Positions 19,045 to 28,044 of a stretch of DNA of 63,648 nucleotides are shown here, piece by piece. A program made the translations under genes and the position numbers. Numbering within the stretch: position 1 is the first letter of the stretch; every line of letters starts with the position of its first letter. The stretch comes from Methanomicrobiales archaeon. GTDB taxonomy: Archaea > Halobacteriota > Methanomicrobia > Methanomicrobiales > Methanospirillaceae. The DNA is taken from positions 1 through 63,648 of the forward strand of contig JAAYCY010000026.1 of assembly GCA_012729535.1 (NCBI GenBank), given 5' to 3'. The notes under the pieces were generated by a model. It made no database searches. It saw only the letters and a program-made list of their open reading frames with translations, and had not been told where the DNA came from.

Positions 19045-20347
19045 CCTGTCTCCTGGTTATCCTGTCCAGGTCAGCGGGGAGAATGGTGATGCTGTTTTCA
19101 TAGTCAGACAGCAAAGCCTCAATTCCCTGAGTCCTTTTTCCGATGGTTTCAGGATCCTGAGCATGTTGCAGGGTGCACTTTTCACAATCAAGGTCACAGG
19201 TTATTCCTTCATAACTGTCTGGTTCCTGGTAGGTCGTAAACATGCCTTCGTAATTACGAAGAACAACTTTATTGGATGACCAGGATACGAGATAATATGG
19301 CATTACAGGAATTTTCCCTCCTCCTCCTGGTGCATCAATCACATAGGTGGGAACTGCAAGTCCTGAGGTATGGCCAATCAGGCTTTCTATGATTTCAATA
19401 CCTTTTCCAACCGGAGTCCTGAAATGTGCAAGACCTTCTGCCAGATCACACTGGAACAGGTAATATGGTCTGACACGGTTTTTTACAAGTTCATGAACCA
19501 GTTTTTTCATGATCACAGGGCAGTCATTGACACCTGCTAAAAGAACAGACTGGTTGCCAAGTGGAATTCCTGCATCAGCAAGTTTTGCAAGAGCATTTCG
19601 CGATTCATCAGTAAACTCGTTGGGATGGTTAAAATGAGTGTTGAGCCAGACAGGGTGATATTTTTTAAGAACAGCAACAAGGTTGTCGGTAATTCGAAAC
19701 GGTAATACAACAGGAACACGAGAGCCGATCCTGATTATCTCAACATGAGGTATTTTCCTAAGCCTCCTCAATATTTTTTCCAGCTCTTTATCGGAAAGCA
19801 TGAGAGGATCTCCACCGGAAAGTAATACATCCCGTATTTCTGGGTGATTTTCAATATATGAAAAAGCCTCATTAAGTTCTTCCTGCAGAGGTGTGGATAA
19901 GATCTGGCCTACTTTTCTTTTTCTCGTGCAATGCCGGCAGTACATGGCACAGGTGTTGCTGATGAGAAAAAGCACCCGGTCTGGATAACGGTGAGTAATA
20001 AGCGGACATGGGCTGTCACTTTCTTCGCTAAGGGGGTCGTGGAGGTCATAATTCTCAATGATGAGTTCGCCGGTGGAGGGAACTGCCTGCCTGAAAATTG
20101 GATCGTGCCGGGGATCATCGGTGTTAATCAGAGAAAGGTAATAAGGAGTAATAGACATTGGGAAGATATCACATGTCTTTTGCATATCAGCAAGCTCGGT
20201 CTGTGTCATTGATAACCCGAGCATCTGATTTAGCGTAGCAATATCATTGATGCTATGTCCTACCTGCCATTTCCAGTCTTTCCATTTGTTTTTGTCCTGC
20301 GGAGCAGTGTGTGTATCTGTAGTAGATATTAGCTGTACGTTTGTCAT
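19034..20347 (-). CDS. ablA: Lysine 2,3-aminomutase
   Basis: A radical SAM, PLP-dependent enzyme converting L-alpha-lysine to beta-lysine, the first step of acetyl-beta-lysine synthesis. The 437-residue protein has the radical SAM cluster motif CAMYCRHC, followed by RKRKVG. It also has the [10 protein letters not shown] segment and a PLP-binding region around [12 protein letters not shown]-terminal Cys set (CDLDCEKC) resembles the zinc-binding tail of KamA-type enzymes. It precedes ablB in a two-gene operon and lies opposite the potassium transporter. Confidence 0.94.
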   Translation of the reverse strand: MTNVQLISTTDTHTAPQDKNKWKDWKWQVGHSINDIATLNQMLGLSMTQTELADMQKTCDIFPMSITPYYLSLINTDDPRHDPIFRQAVPSTGELIIENYDLHDPLSEESDSPCPLITHRYPDRVLFLISNTCAMYCRHCTRKRKVGQILSTPLQEELNEAFSYIENHPEIRDVLLSGGDPLMLSDKELEKILRRLRKIPHVEIIRIGSRVPVVLPFRITDNLVAVLKKYHPVWLNTHFNHPNEFTDESRNALAKLADAGIPLGNQSVLLAGVNDCPVIMKKLVHELVKNRVRPYYLFQCDLAEGLAHFRTPVGKGIEIIESLIGHTSGLAVPTYVIDAPGGGGKIPVMPYYLVSWSSNKVVLRNYEGMFTTYQEPDSYEGITCDLDCEKCTLQHAQDPETIGKRTQGIEALLSDYENSITILPADLDRITRRQDGN

Positions 20348-20440
20348 AATAATTAATCTGAACGATTTTCAGAATCTTTAAGAATAATCTGGGATTTTAC
20401 GGTCTTTTGTCAGTTCCTCTCATGAGATCCAAAAAAGACG

Positions 20441-21604
20441 TTAGTAGGTTGCCGTTCCACCGTAAGAACCAGGTTCATGTTCAAAGAGCCATTCACGAAT
20501 TGGGTTTGTTCCAGGACAGAAAGGCTCATAATCGTCAAACCATCGTGCCTGTGGATTTGAATGTGCAATCATGAACTTGTCATAGTCATCAGGATCAGCA
20601 GCCTGGTGGTATCTCATGAAGACATTATGATTGTTCATACCTACAACTTCGATCTTACCCGTGCTATGGGACATAATAAACCTTGCACGCTTGGCAAGCC
20701 CTGAACATTGTCTGAATGCATCATGGATGACCTGGTATGATTTTTCAACCGGTACGGTAAATTCATAATTTCCGATAGTCGGTCTGCATTGGAATGCATA
20801 ATATGGAGAAATTCCAAGGAAGGATAATTTCGTGAATAACTCAGCCATTACTTTCGGTTTATCATTTACTCCTGCAATTACCGGTGTCTGGTTTACAATG
20901 ACCGCTCCAGCCTGCTGAAGCATTCCTATTGCTTTGATTGATAAGGGTGAAATTTCAGCAGGATGATTGAAATGGGCCATGATGTAGATCTTCTTTTCAT
21001 CTCCTGTTGCTTGTTTGATTAGAGAAATGAGGTCTGGATCTTCTGTTATCCGACCGGGATTATATGCAAGCATTTTCGTCCCGATCCTGATAATGCCCAC
21101 ATGGTTAATCTGCCTGAGTTCGCCAATTATCTTTTGAAGGTGTGATGTCGGAAGGATGAGCGGGTCTCCACCGGAAAGGAGGACATTTACAATCTCCTTG
21201 TGCTCCCGGATATATCCAAGAGCGGGGACATAATCACGGATCGTCTGTCTCTCACAGTCCATGAACAGCCGCTTCCTGAAACAAAATCTACAGATACCGC
21301 CACAAACATCAGATAATAGCAGGAGTGATGTCTGAGGATACTTATGCTGGAGTCCGTGCTGAACAGTATAGTTCTTCTCCTGGGAAGGATCCTCACTGCC
21401 AGTCATTGACAATTCCCCCGGATGAGGGAAGATGATTCGTTTTATGGGATCATCGGGGTTGTTCCAGTCAATGAGTGAAAGATAATGTTTAGATGCCCGA
21501 AATGGAAATTTAGAAGTTACCTTAAGCAGGATATCCTGTTCAGCAGTTTTCAGCGATTGAAAATAAGGTATCTTTTCGATATCTGTAATATATGTTCCTT
21601 TCAT
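20441..21604 (-). CDS. KamA-family radical SAM aminomutase paralogue
   Basis: A second lysine-2,3-aminomutase-like protein (387 aa), divergent from AblA. The radical SAM motif CGGICRFC is followed by FRKRLF, and [15 protein letters not shown] is conserved. The canonical PLP-lysine context (PGGGGK) is replaced by HSTGKIEVVG, so substrate or cofactor use may differ. The frame reaches a GTG at 21613, but that codon lies in the ribosome binding site AGGAGGTG. The ATG at 21604 is the credible start. An upstream palindrome, GATACC-CCT-GGTATC, sits at 21632-21646. Confidence 0.85.
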   Translation of the reverse strand: MKGTYITDIEKIPYFQSLKTAEQDILLKVTSKFPFRASKHYLSLIDWNNPDDPIKRIIFPHPGELSMTGSEDPSQEKNYTVQHGLQHKYPQTSLLLLSDVCGGICRFCFRKRLFMDCERQTIRDYVPALGYIREHKEIVNVLLSGGDPLILPTSHLQKIIGELRQINHVGIIRIGTKMLAYNPGRITEDPDLISLIKQATGDEKKIYIMAHFNHPAEISPLSIKAIGMLQQAGAVIVNQTPVIAGVNDKPKVMAELFTKLSFLGISPYYAFQCRPTIGNYEFTVPVEKSYQVIHDAFRQCSGLAKRARFIMSHSTGKIEVVGMNNHNVFMRYHQAADPDDYDKFMIAHSNPQARWFDDYEPFCPGTNPIREWLFEHEPGSYGGTATY

Positions 21605-21848
21605 GATATTCACCTCCTTATGGTCAACAATGATACCCCTGGTATCGAAAGACGGGGTGTAATTGAAGTCCGGGTTACTGGTCTTCGAAAAAACACTTCC
21701 TTGAAAGACCCGTTTTTCATTAATTAGGTAGAACTTATATTTAAAATTTTGTTGCTTTGATTAGTATATGTGGTTAGTTCAATTTAGCGAGGTGCGTAAT
21801 CTATATCTACAATACGGGAAAACTATATCAGTTTAATGGAGTTATCTC

Positions 21849-23720
21849 TTGTCACCCGGCACTTATGAGGAAGAGGTATATGCTCTCTTATGTTCTCACC
21901 GGGAAGGCCTGACTATCGAGGAAGTATCCAGGCTCTTACACATTACAAGAACTACCGCTTCTCGTTATTTAGAATCATTATTTTATTCAGGACGTGCTGA
22001 AAAAAGAAGTCTGGGGCCTGCCAAGATATACCGGGCATCATATCGGGTTGACAGTTCAGAGATCATTGCTGTCCTTGATGAAGGGATTATTATTGTGGGT
22101 CCGGGCGGGACTATCAGGGAGGTTAATCCGGCCTTTGCGTCACTCTTCTCTCTGGATATAGATGAACTTAAGGGGAGATCTGTTCCTTATTCTCCTCTTA
22201 ACCCCTTATTATCCGATGAGATTACTGATGCACTTCTCAACCCGCCCGAAGGTTCATTGAATGGATACCTGCAGGTTCCAGGTCCACAGACAGACAGATA
22301 CCTGTACTACCGGATATATACTCTACAATTACCTGGTGGCGAGAGGGGAACAGCACTTATTATCCAGGACCAGACGGAAGTGGTATCCAGTCAGGAAAAA
22401 GCAAGGGAGGTTGAATCAGAATATGAATACCAGATATCACGGATACATTCTGACCTGACTGTAAACCTTGAAAAGGCAAAAAGTACTGTTCGCGAGGTAT
22501 CACAGCGGGAAAAGGTAATCCGTGATCTGTTGCAAAATGTCAGGGTAGTTATCCTGAAGGTGAATGCATCTGGAAGGATGGTTTATTGTAACCATTATGC
22601 CTCCGAGATTTTCCATGTACATGATGGCAAACAGGAGAGCCCCCTGCTTCTTACTTCTCTTTTCCCTGAATCTGATGAGCACGGTGCCTTAATTGCACAA
22701 AAAATTAATGATGTCAGAAACGGCATTCAGGATTTTTCAAACTGGGATTCTCCCCTTATTATCCAGGGTCAGGTCTCATCAGGAATCTATTCATGGAATC
22801 TGATCCGTCTTCGAAAAGGCAAAAACGGGGCCCTTATGATCCTGGCCGGATTTGAGATTACTGATCTGATAATCCGGGAAAGGCAGGTTTTAAAATCACA
22901 AAAACAGATGGAATGGATTTTGAATCACCTGCCAGATCCAACCTTTGCCGTTGATAACCACAAGCGGGTAATACTCTGGAACAGACAGCTTGAACTGATG
23001 ACCGGCCTTTCATCTCAAGAGACCATGGGAAAAACCATTGATCAGTTTGTACCTGCTATTTATGGTTACAGCCGCCCTGTTCTTGTAGATCTGATTTTTG
23101 ACAGGTATAATCCTGCAATTACGGGATTCTTTAAAAGTCTTGAAAAGGAAGGTGAAGCTCTGACTGCAGAAACAATTGCGTACTGGCAGGATGGAAGCAG
23201 CCGGATATACTGGGTTAAAGTTACTCCCTATTACAACGAGTCAGGTGAATTGTCCGGGGCTATCCAGTCTCTTCGGGATATTACCGCTTTTCGTGAAAGT
23301 GAAGAGAAGATCCGGGATGAAGGAGCAATTTTACGGGGTATTGCAGAACATGTACTTGACGATATCCTGGTAATTAACCGGGCAGGGACAATCCTGTATG
23401 CCAATCCTTCGCTTGGAAGACTAATCGGGAGTACTCCTGAAAATATCATCGGCACTCATATTAATGAGGCTGATGGAATACGCCGGATTTTCCCCACCTG
23501 CGATCGGTTCAAATCAGTTTTCATATCCGGAGTTCCTGTACATGAACTTTTTGCGATAAGCCATGAAGGTGTTGAGATGGTGATGGATGCAATGTTCATC
23601 CCTGAAAAAGATCCAAGTGGCCTTATCTCTGCTATTCTTATTGTTCTCCGGAATGTTACAACGCTTCGGGATGAAATCAATCACCTGCATCTTCAATCGG
23701 TTAGTTCTATCAAATCCTGA
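21849..23720 (+). CDS. HTH-PAS multidomain sensor/regulator
   Basis: A 623-residue cytoplasmic protein. Residues 1-65 form a helix-turn-helix (EEVSRLLHITRTTASRYLESL). Three or four PAS domains follow (about 70-180, 225-340, 345-475 and 480-600), with a coiled coil near 190-225. No histidine kinase or receiver domain is present, so it is probably a one-component regulator that senses a ligand or redox state. It starts with TTG, preceded by GGAG at 21838-21841. A paralogue with the same plan lies at 34629-36017. Targets are unknown. Confidence 0.85.
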   Translation: MSPGTYEEEVYALLCSHREGLTIEEVSRLLHITRTTASRYLESLFYSGRAEKRSLGPAKIYRASYRVDSSEIIAVLDEGIIIVGPGGTIREVNPAFASLFSLDIDELKGRSVPYSPLNPLLSDEITDALLNPPEGSLNGYLQVPGPQTDRYLYYRIYTLQLPGGERGTALIIQDQTEVVSSQEKAREVESEYEYQISRIHSDLTVNLEKAKSTVREVSQREKVIRDLLQNVRVVILKVNASGRMVYCNHYASEIFHVHDGKQESPLLLTSLFPESDEHGALIAQKINDVRNGIQDFSNWDSPLIIQGQVSSGIYSWNLIRLRKGKNGALMILAGFEITDLIIRERQVLKSQKQMEWILNHLPDPTFAVDNHKRVILWNRQLELMTGLSSQETMGKTIDQFVPAIYGYSRPVLVDLIFDRYNPAITGFFKSLEKEGEALTAETIAYWQDGSSRIYWVKVTPYYNESGELSGAIQSLRDITAFRESEEKIRDEGAILRGIAEHVLDDILVINRAGTILYANPSLGRLIGSTPENIIGTHINEADGIRRIFPTCDRFKSVFISGVPVHELFAISHEGVEMVMDAMFIPEKDPSGLISAILIVLRNVTTLRDEINHLHLQSVSSIKS

Positions 23721-23730
23721 TCCTTCCGCC

Positions 23731-23746
23731 TTTTTTTACTTTTTTT
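23731..23746 (+). terminator. Twin T7 tracts after the HTH-PAS gene
   Basis: Two runs of seven T separated by AC occur 11 bases beyond the stop codon at 23720. They form a strong archaeal U-tract termination signal between the regulator and endA. The AT-rich stretch that follows (to about 23840) probably holds the endA-trpS promoter. Confidence 0.6.
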
Positions 23747-23901
23747 CCAGTTTTCCTGTGATGCAGTTTTTTTTAATAAATTTAATTTTTGTTATATTCA
23801 CTCTCTTATATATAGCATTATATAGTTTAAATTTTATTTTAGTAATTCTGTGATCAAGAAACCGGGGCTCTTTATGATGCATCAGGCCCAAATATTACGG
23901 C

Positions 23902-24909
23902 GTGAATGCACGGATAGAAGATGAAAAAGTCCTGCTGGGGTCAGAAGGTTATGCCCTGTATGAACAGAGCGGGTTTGGCAGGCCGCAAAAAGACGGGCTC
24001 CGTCTCTCTCCGGTAGAGGCACTCTATCTCGTGTACCGGGGCAGGATTGAGATTCCAGAATTTGATTTTGATTCACTATTGGTCAGGTTTTCTCAGGATG
24101 CTCATATGATCCGGTCATTCCTGGTATACCGGGATATCCGTGAACGTGGATATGTAGTCCAAACCGGACCACACGATTACCGGGTATTTCGGCGTGGAGA
24201 AAAACCTGGAAAGGGTGAATCACAATACATGATCCGGGTGCTCTCTGAGCGTGATCTCATTGATTTTGCAGTCGTGCAGAGCGAGGTCAGGACCACTCTC
24301 AATATGAGAAAACAGCATATCCTTGCAGTTGTCGATGATGAGTTTGAGATTACATACTATGAAGTAAAAATCCAGAAATTGCCGGCTATTGATGCATCAC
24401 CTGATCCATTACCTGCTCATGGTATTCTCTCCAGTATTTCTGTAATTATCACCGCAGGGGAGGATCTTGGATATGATCTGGCATTTTATGGCAAGCGGCT
24501 TGATGAATCAAGGATTGTCCTTGCTTCAGTCGAAGCAGCGTACCTGATGAAACAAGGTCTTGTTACAATTCGGCAAGGTGAAGATCTTTTGACTCCTGAT
24601 GCATACTGCGCCCTGATTGGCGAGACTGATCCGGATCTTGCAAAAAAGAATACAGTATACCGCCACTTGCGGTCACTGCACTATATCCCAAAGACCGGGT
24701 ATAAATTTGGTCATCATTTCCGGGTGTATTCAGGGAGAAAAATCCACTCGGAGATGCTGGTTCAGGCAATTGGTCAGGGAGAAACCCTTCCGATGAACAG
24801 TATATCCCGGTCAGTCCGGATGGCACATAGTGTCAAAAAGAAGATGTTATTTGCCGGTATACATGATGAGAGCATTGTCTTCATTGAATTTGCACGAATA
24901 AAACTCTAG
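23902..24909 (+). CDS. endA: tRNA-splicing endonuclease, fused two-repeat type
   Basis: This enzyme cuts the bulge-helix-bulge motif to remove archaeal tRNA introns. At 335 aa it is the long form in which two EndA units are fused, so a dimer resembles the four-unit enzyme. The C-terminal unit keeps the catalytic set: Tyr in YKFGHHFRVYSG, His in the same segment, and Lys in VRMAHSVKKKML. The N-terminal unit has the degenerate counterpart. The only start in frame after a stop is GTG at 23902. trpS follows after eight bases. Confidence 0.9.
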   Translation: MNARIEDEKVLLGSEGYALYEQSGFGRPQKDGLRLSPVEALYLVYRGRIEIPEFDFDSLLVRFSQDAHMIRSFLVYRDIRERGYVVQTGPHDYRVFRRGEKPGKGESQYMIRVLSERDLIDFAVVQSEVRTTLNMRKQHILAVVDDEFEITYYEVKIQKLPAIDASPDPLPAHGILSSISVIITAGEDLGYDLAFYGKRLDESRIVLASVEAAYLMKQGLVTIRQGEDLLTPDAYCALIGETDPDLAKKNTVYRHLRSLHYIPKTGYKFGHHFRVYSGRKIHSEMLVQAIGQGETLPMNSISRSVRMAHSVKKKMLFAGIHDESIVFIEFARIKL

Positions 24910-24917
24910 ATACAATC

Positions 24918-26186
24918 ATGAATACCGAATCTGTAAACCCCTGGTCTTCAGACCAGTCTGTCGATATTGAACGTCTTCATGTCGAGTTTGGAATCGAACG
25001 TATTGAAACGGTAACAGACCTCCTCCCAAACATCCCTGATTTTATCAGAAGAGGGATTGTTTTTGGTCACCGGGACTATCACCAGATAGCGAATGCAATA
25101 CGGAATAATGAGCCGTTTAATGTCATGACCGGATTTATGCCATCTGGTCATCCCCACCTTGGGCACCTGATGGTGATGAAAGAGGTTGTCTGGCATGTTC
25201 AGCAGGGAGGCAGGGGGTACATTTGTATTGCTGACCGTGAAGCTCATGCAGTTCGAAGCCTTTCCTGGGATGAATGCAGGATGTATGGTGATGAGTATCT
25301 CTCCTGCCTGTATGCTCTTGGATATCATGGAAATACCTATGAACAGAGCACAAACCGGGTTGTCCAGGATCTGGCATTTGAAGCATCGGCACGGGTGAAC
25401 TTTTCAGAACTCTCCGCAATATATGGTTTTACTCCTGATACCGACATTGGTCATGCTATGAGTGTCCTCACACAGGTGGCTGATATCCTTCATCCGCAGG
25501 TGAATGAAGAACCGGCTCCGACTGTCGTTCCGGTAGGCCTGGACCAGGATCCGCATATCCGACTGACGAGGGGCCTTGCTCATAAACTCAGAATGTTCAC
25601 CGTTGAAGACCGAAACACCCATGTGAGTGTGAGGTCAAAAGAGGCACCTGAAGAGGCAATGAAAGCGGTAAACAAGGCTTTCAAAGGATCAAAGCGGTAC
25701 GAAGGACATATTGATATTACCAATGTCCCGCTTGATATTGTCAAAAAAACCGTCAGGGCGATTGAACGGACTCATGGCGGGTACGGGTTTGTTACGCCGT
25801 CTGCAACTTTTCACCGGTTCATGCCAGGGCTTACCGGTGGTAAGATGTCTTCGAGTGTTCCGGAGAGTATCATCGGGTTTTATGAGGATGATAAGACGGT
25901 CACAAAGAAAGTGATGTCTGCTCTTACCGGAGGCCGGATGACCCTTCAGGAGCAGAAGGAGCTTGGGGGAGAGCCGGATACCTGCCCGGTGTTTCTCCTG
26001 AATCTCTTCCACATGGTTCCTGAAGATTCGGAACTTGCTGAAATCCGTCGCCGATGCAAGGATGGGGAACTGATGTGCGGACAATGCAAGAAAGAGACTG
26101 CAGCCCGGGTAACTGAATTTTTGAAAGAGTTCAGGGAAAAGATGGCGGTCGCCGCAGAAAAGATAAGATCTGAAAGAAATTGTTAG
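24918..26186 (+). CDS. trpS: Tryptophanyl-tRNA synthetase
   Basis: A class I synthetase charging tRNA-Trp (422 aa, archaeal/eukaryotic type). The HIGH-type motif is in GFMPSGHPHLGHLM and the KMSKS-type motif is GGKMSSSVP. The C-terminus has Cys pairs (CKDGELMCGQCK) that may bind zinc. It follows endA closely in the same operon. A T-rich stretch and the copy B repeat begin soon after its stop codon. Confidence 0.96.
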   Translation: MNTESVNPWSSDQSVDIERLHVEFGIERIETVTDLLPNIPDFIRRGIVFGHRDYHQIANAIRNNEPFNVMTGFMPSGHPHLGHLMVMKEVVWHVQQGGRGYICIADREAHAVRSLSWDECRMYGDEYLSCLYALGYHGNTYEQSTNRVVQDLAFEASARVNFSELSAIYGFTPDTDIGHAMSVLTQVADILHPQVNEEPAPTVVPVGLDQDPHIRLTRGLAHKLRMFTVEDRNTHVSVRSKEAPEEAMKAVNKAFKGSKRYEGHIDITNVPLDIVKKTVRAIERTHGGYGFVTPSATFHRFMPGLTGGKMSSSVPESIIGFYEDDKTVTKKVMSALTGGRMTLQEQKELGGEPDTCPVFLLNLFHMVPEDSELAEIRRRCKDGELMCGQCKKETAARVTEFLKEFREKMAVAAEKIRSERNC

Positions 26187-26203
26187 ATCTTTTTGAAACT
26201 TAT

Positions 26204-26236
26204 TTTTAATAACGGCTCAATAAAGCTGATATTATG
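26204..26236. repeat. Dispersed intergenic repeat, copy B (partial)
   Basis: Fifteen bases, TTTTAATAACGGCTC, are identical to the left edge of copy A at 12398, and a related GCTGATNTTA follows. The right edge seen in copies A and C is not found here, so this looks like a truncated or diverged copy. It lies directly after trpS. From here to 26366 I see no other feature. Confidence 0.4.
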
Positions 26237-26366
26237 TCATCTTAGATCATGACGAGGAGCAGGGTGAGATCGCAGTAATGCTCCGGGTATCCTGAATATC
26301 CTCAAACGTTCCTTTGCCAGGATCAAAATTTATGTTTTCAGATATTCGTTGATTTCGATCCCGATC

Positions 26367-26375
26367 TTATAAATA
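26367..26375 (+). promoter_or_regulatory. TATA box of the pheST transcript
   Basis: TTATAAATA is a good archaeal TATA element. With the usual spacing of about 25 bases, transcription would start near 26394-26400. That is just ahead of the small Phe-rich ORF at 26405 and about 210 bases ahead of pheS, so the long leader would be part of the pheST mRNA. Confidence 0.6.
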
Positions 26376-26404
26376 CTAATCACAGGTAACAGTACAGAAG
26401 ACTT

Positions 26405-26464
26405 ATGAGCAATACCGGATCATTCTTTCCATTCTTTTCCTGCTCATTCTTTTCGTTTAGGTAG
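26405..26464 (+). CDS. Putative Phe-rich leader peptide of pheST (19 aa)
   Basis: The predicted peptide is MSNTGSFFPFFSCSFFSFR, with seven Phe in 19 residues, all in the last thirteen positions. It is the first ORF after the pheST TATA box, with a predicted 5' leader of only about five to ten bases. Its stop codon TAG (26462-26464) lies in the base of a strong hairpin. In enteric bacteria the pheST leader peptide (PheM) is similarly Phe-rich and controls transcription by ribosome stalling. I infer an analogous Phe-tRNA sensing role here. Too short for routine annotation; translation is unproven. Confidence 0.6.
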   Translation: MSNTGSFFPFFSCSFFSFR

Positions 26465-26489
26465 GGGTCTGGACTATTCCCGGGCCCCT
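26463..26489 (+). promoter_or_regulatory. Hairpin overlapping the leader peptide stop codon
   Basis: Bases 26463-26472 (AGGGGTCTGG) pair fully with 26480-26489 (CCGGGCCCCT) as a 10-bp stem with two G-U pairs and a seven-base loop. A ribosome at the leader stop codon would melt it, while a ribosome stalled on the Phe codons upstream would leave it free to form. There is no T-run after it, so it is not a simple bacterial-type terminator. The U-rich Phe codons themselves could be an archaeal termination signal. Confidence 0.5.
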
Positions 26490-26536
26490 GTAATAATCGA
26501 TTACCGTCACCGAAGGTTATCAGGAGATTTTCAACC

Positions 26537-26620
26537 ATGCAAAACTTAAAAAAGACACAAAAACCGGAAGACCATAAAAACAAAAAAACCGTTGTACAAA
26601 GGGAGATACAATGCAGTTAA
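26537..26620 (+). CDS. Second small upstream ORF overlapping the pheS start (27 aa)
   Basis: This 27-codon, Lys-rich ORF starts with ATG and is preceded by GGAG at 26523-26526 at a workable distance. It ends with TAA at 26618-26620, ten bases into pheS in another frame. The overlap would allow its translation to influence pheS initiation, which has its own GGGAGAT at 26601-26607. It has no Phe codons. It may be a real coupling ORF or chance in an A-rich stretch. Confidence 0.3.
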   Translation: MQNLKKTQKPEDHKNKKTVVQREIQCS

Positions 26621-28044
26621 CCCTGAACGAGAAACGTCTGCTTCTTGAACTGGTCAAAGTAGGAACCACAACACCAGAAGAAATAATGGCCACCCTTGAC
26701 CGTCCGGCTGAATCAGTCGTCCAGTACGGGGGACTCTTATCACAAAAAGATCTTGCAACCGTTGAGCGGAATGTCACGACAACATTATCTCTGACTGAAG
26801 AAGGCAGTAGGTACTTCTGTGAAGGACTGCCTGAACGCCAGCTCTACCAGAGTTTTAAAGACTCTTCATCCATAGCCGATCTGAATAAACATCCCCATGC
26901 AAAAATCGGGCTTGGATGGATGAAACGTCTCGGCTGGGTAAAAATAGAATCCGGAAACGTCATCAAGACCGGTGATGCTGCTCCATCACCACTGGAGGTA
27001 TACTTAAAGAGCCTTGACAATGCCCCGGCTGACATCAAAAAAGAACTGATTAAACGTGGCCTTGCAACCGAAGAAGAAACTGTCAGGTATGTCATCAGCA
27101 TCACTGAGAAAGGACGAAAGCTGGCTGCAACCGGTATAAACCTATCCGAAGAGACCGGAACTCTCACCGCCGACCAGATAAGTTCGGGTGCATGGAAAGA
27201 CATGACACTTCGCCGGTACGATATCAATAAACACCCAAGACCAGTCTGGCCGGGAAAAATCCACCCCTACCAGCGAATGATAGACGAAATGCGTAGAATA
27301 CTCCTTGACATGGGATTTACCGAACTTCATGGCAGCATCATCCAGGGAGCATTCTGGAACTTTGATGCACTGTTCCAGCCACAGGACCATCCCGCCAGGG
27401 AAATGCAGGACACCTTCCATCTTGCCGGAAAACAGGATCTCCCGATTGGTTGGGAGAAAGTCCGCGACATGCACGAATCAGGAGGAGATACGTCTTCTTC
27501 TGGATGGGGAGGAAAATGGGACCCTGAAAAAGCAAAGGCAACCGTGCTCCGGACACATACAACCAGCCTTTCCATTCAGCATCTTGCTGGACATTCTAAA
27601 CCTCCGGTCAAGGCCTTTTGCATTGGGCGGGTATACCGTCGTGAGGCAATCGATCCCACTCACCTCCCGGAGTTTGAGCAGCTGGAAGGTATAGTAATGG
27701 ACGATAATGTAACCTTTCGGAACCTGCTTGGGTTCCTTAAAGAATTTTACATCCGCATGGGATTTGAATCGGTTCGGTTCAGACCTGGTTACTTCCCGTA
27801 CACCGAACCAAGTGTTGAACCTGAAGTATATATTGAAGAACTTGGATGGGTTGAACTTGGAGGAGCCGGAATTTTCCGGGAAGAAGTAACCACTCCCTGG
27901 GGAATTACCTGTCCGGTCCTTGCCTGGGGACTGGGGGTTTCACGGGTAGCCATGCTCCGGATGGGTCTTACTGACCTTCGCCAGTTATACCAGAGTGATA
28001 TTGACTGGGTCCGGCAAATGCCGACATACGGAGGTCGGTGCTGA
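26611..28044 (+). CDS. pheS: Phenylalanyl-tRNA synthetase alpha subunit
   Basis: The catalytic class II subunit of the heterotetrameric PheRS (477 aa, archaeal type). It has N-terminal winged-helix domains (residues 1 to about 200) followed by the aminoacylation core. Class II motif regions are visible, including CIGRVYRREAIDPTHLPEFE (motif 2) and the C-terminal GLGVSRVAMLRMG (motif 3). It is expressed from the leader region described above. Its stop codon overlaps the pheT start as TGATG. Confidence 0.96.
   Translation: MQLTLNEKRLLLELVKVGTTTPEEIMATLDRPAESVVQYGGLLSQKDLATVERNVTTTLSLTEEGSRYFCEGLPERQLYQSFKDSSSIADLNKHPHAKIGLGWMKRLGWVKIESGNVIKTGDAAPSPLEVYLKSLDNAPADIKKELIKRGLATEEETVRYVISITEKGRKLAATGINLSEETGTLTADQISSGAWKDMTLRRYDINKHPRPVWPGKIHPYQRMIDEMRRILLDMGFTELHGSIIQGAFWNFDALFQPQDHPAREMQDTFHLAGKQDLPIGWEKVRDMHESGGDTSSSGWGGKWDPEKAKATVLRTHTTSLSIQHLAGHSKPPVKAFCIGRVYRREAIDPTHLPEFEQLEGIVMDDNVTFRNLLGFLKEFYIRMGFESVRFRPGYFPYTEPSVEPEVYIEELGWVELGGAGIFREEVTTPWGITCPVLAWGLGVSRVAMLRMGLTDLRQLYQSDIDWVRQMPTYGGRC

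Noticed and set aside
21610-21720. A 36-codon minus-strand ORF ending in the ribosome binding site of the KamA-like gene.
   Set aside because: No codon bias for lysine or another amino acid, and the TATA-like element near 21740 places transcription start about at or after its ATG, so it is unlikely to be translated.
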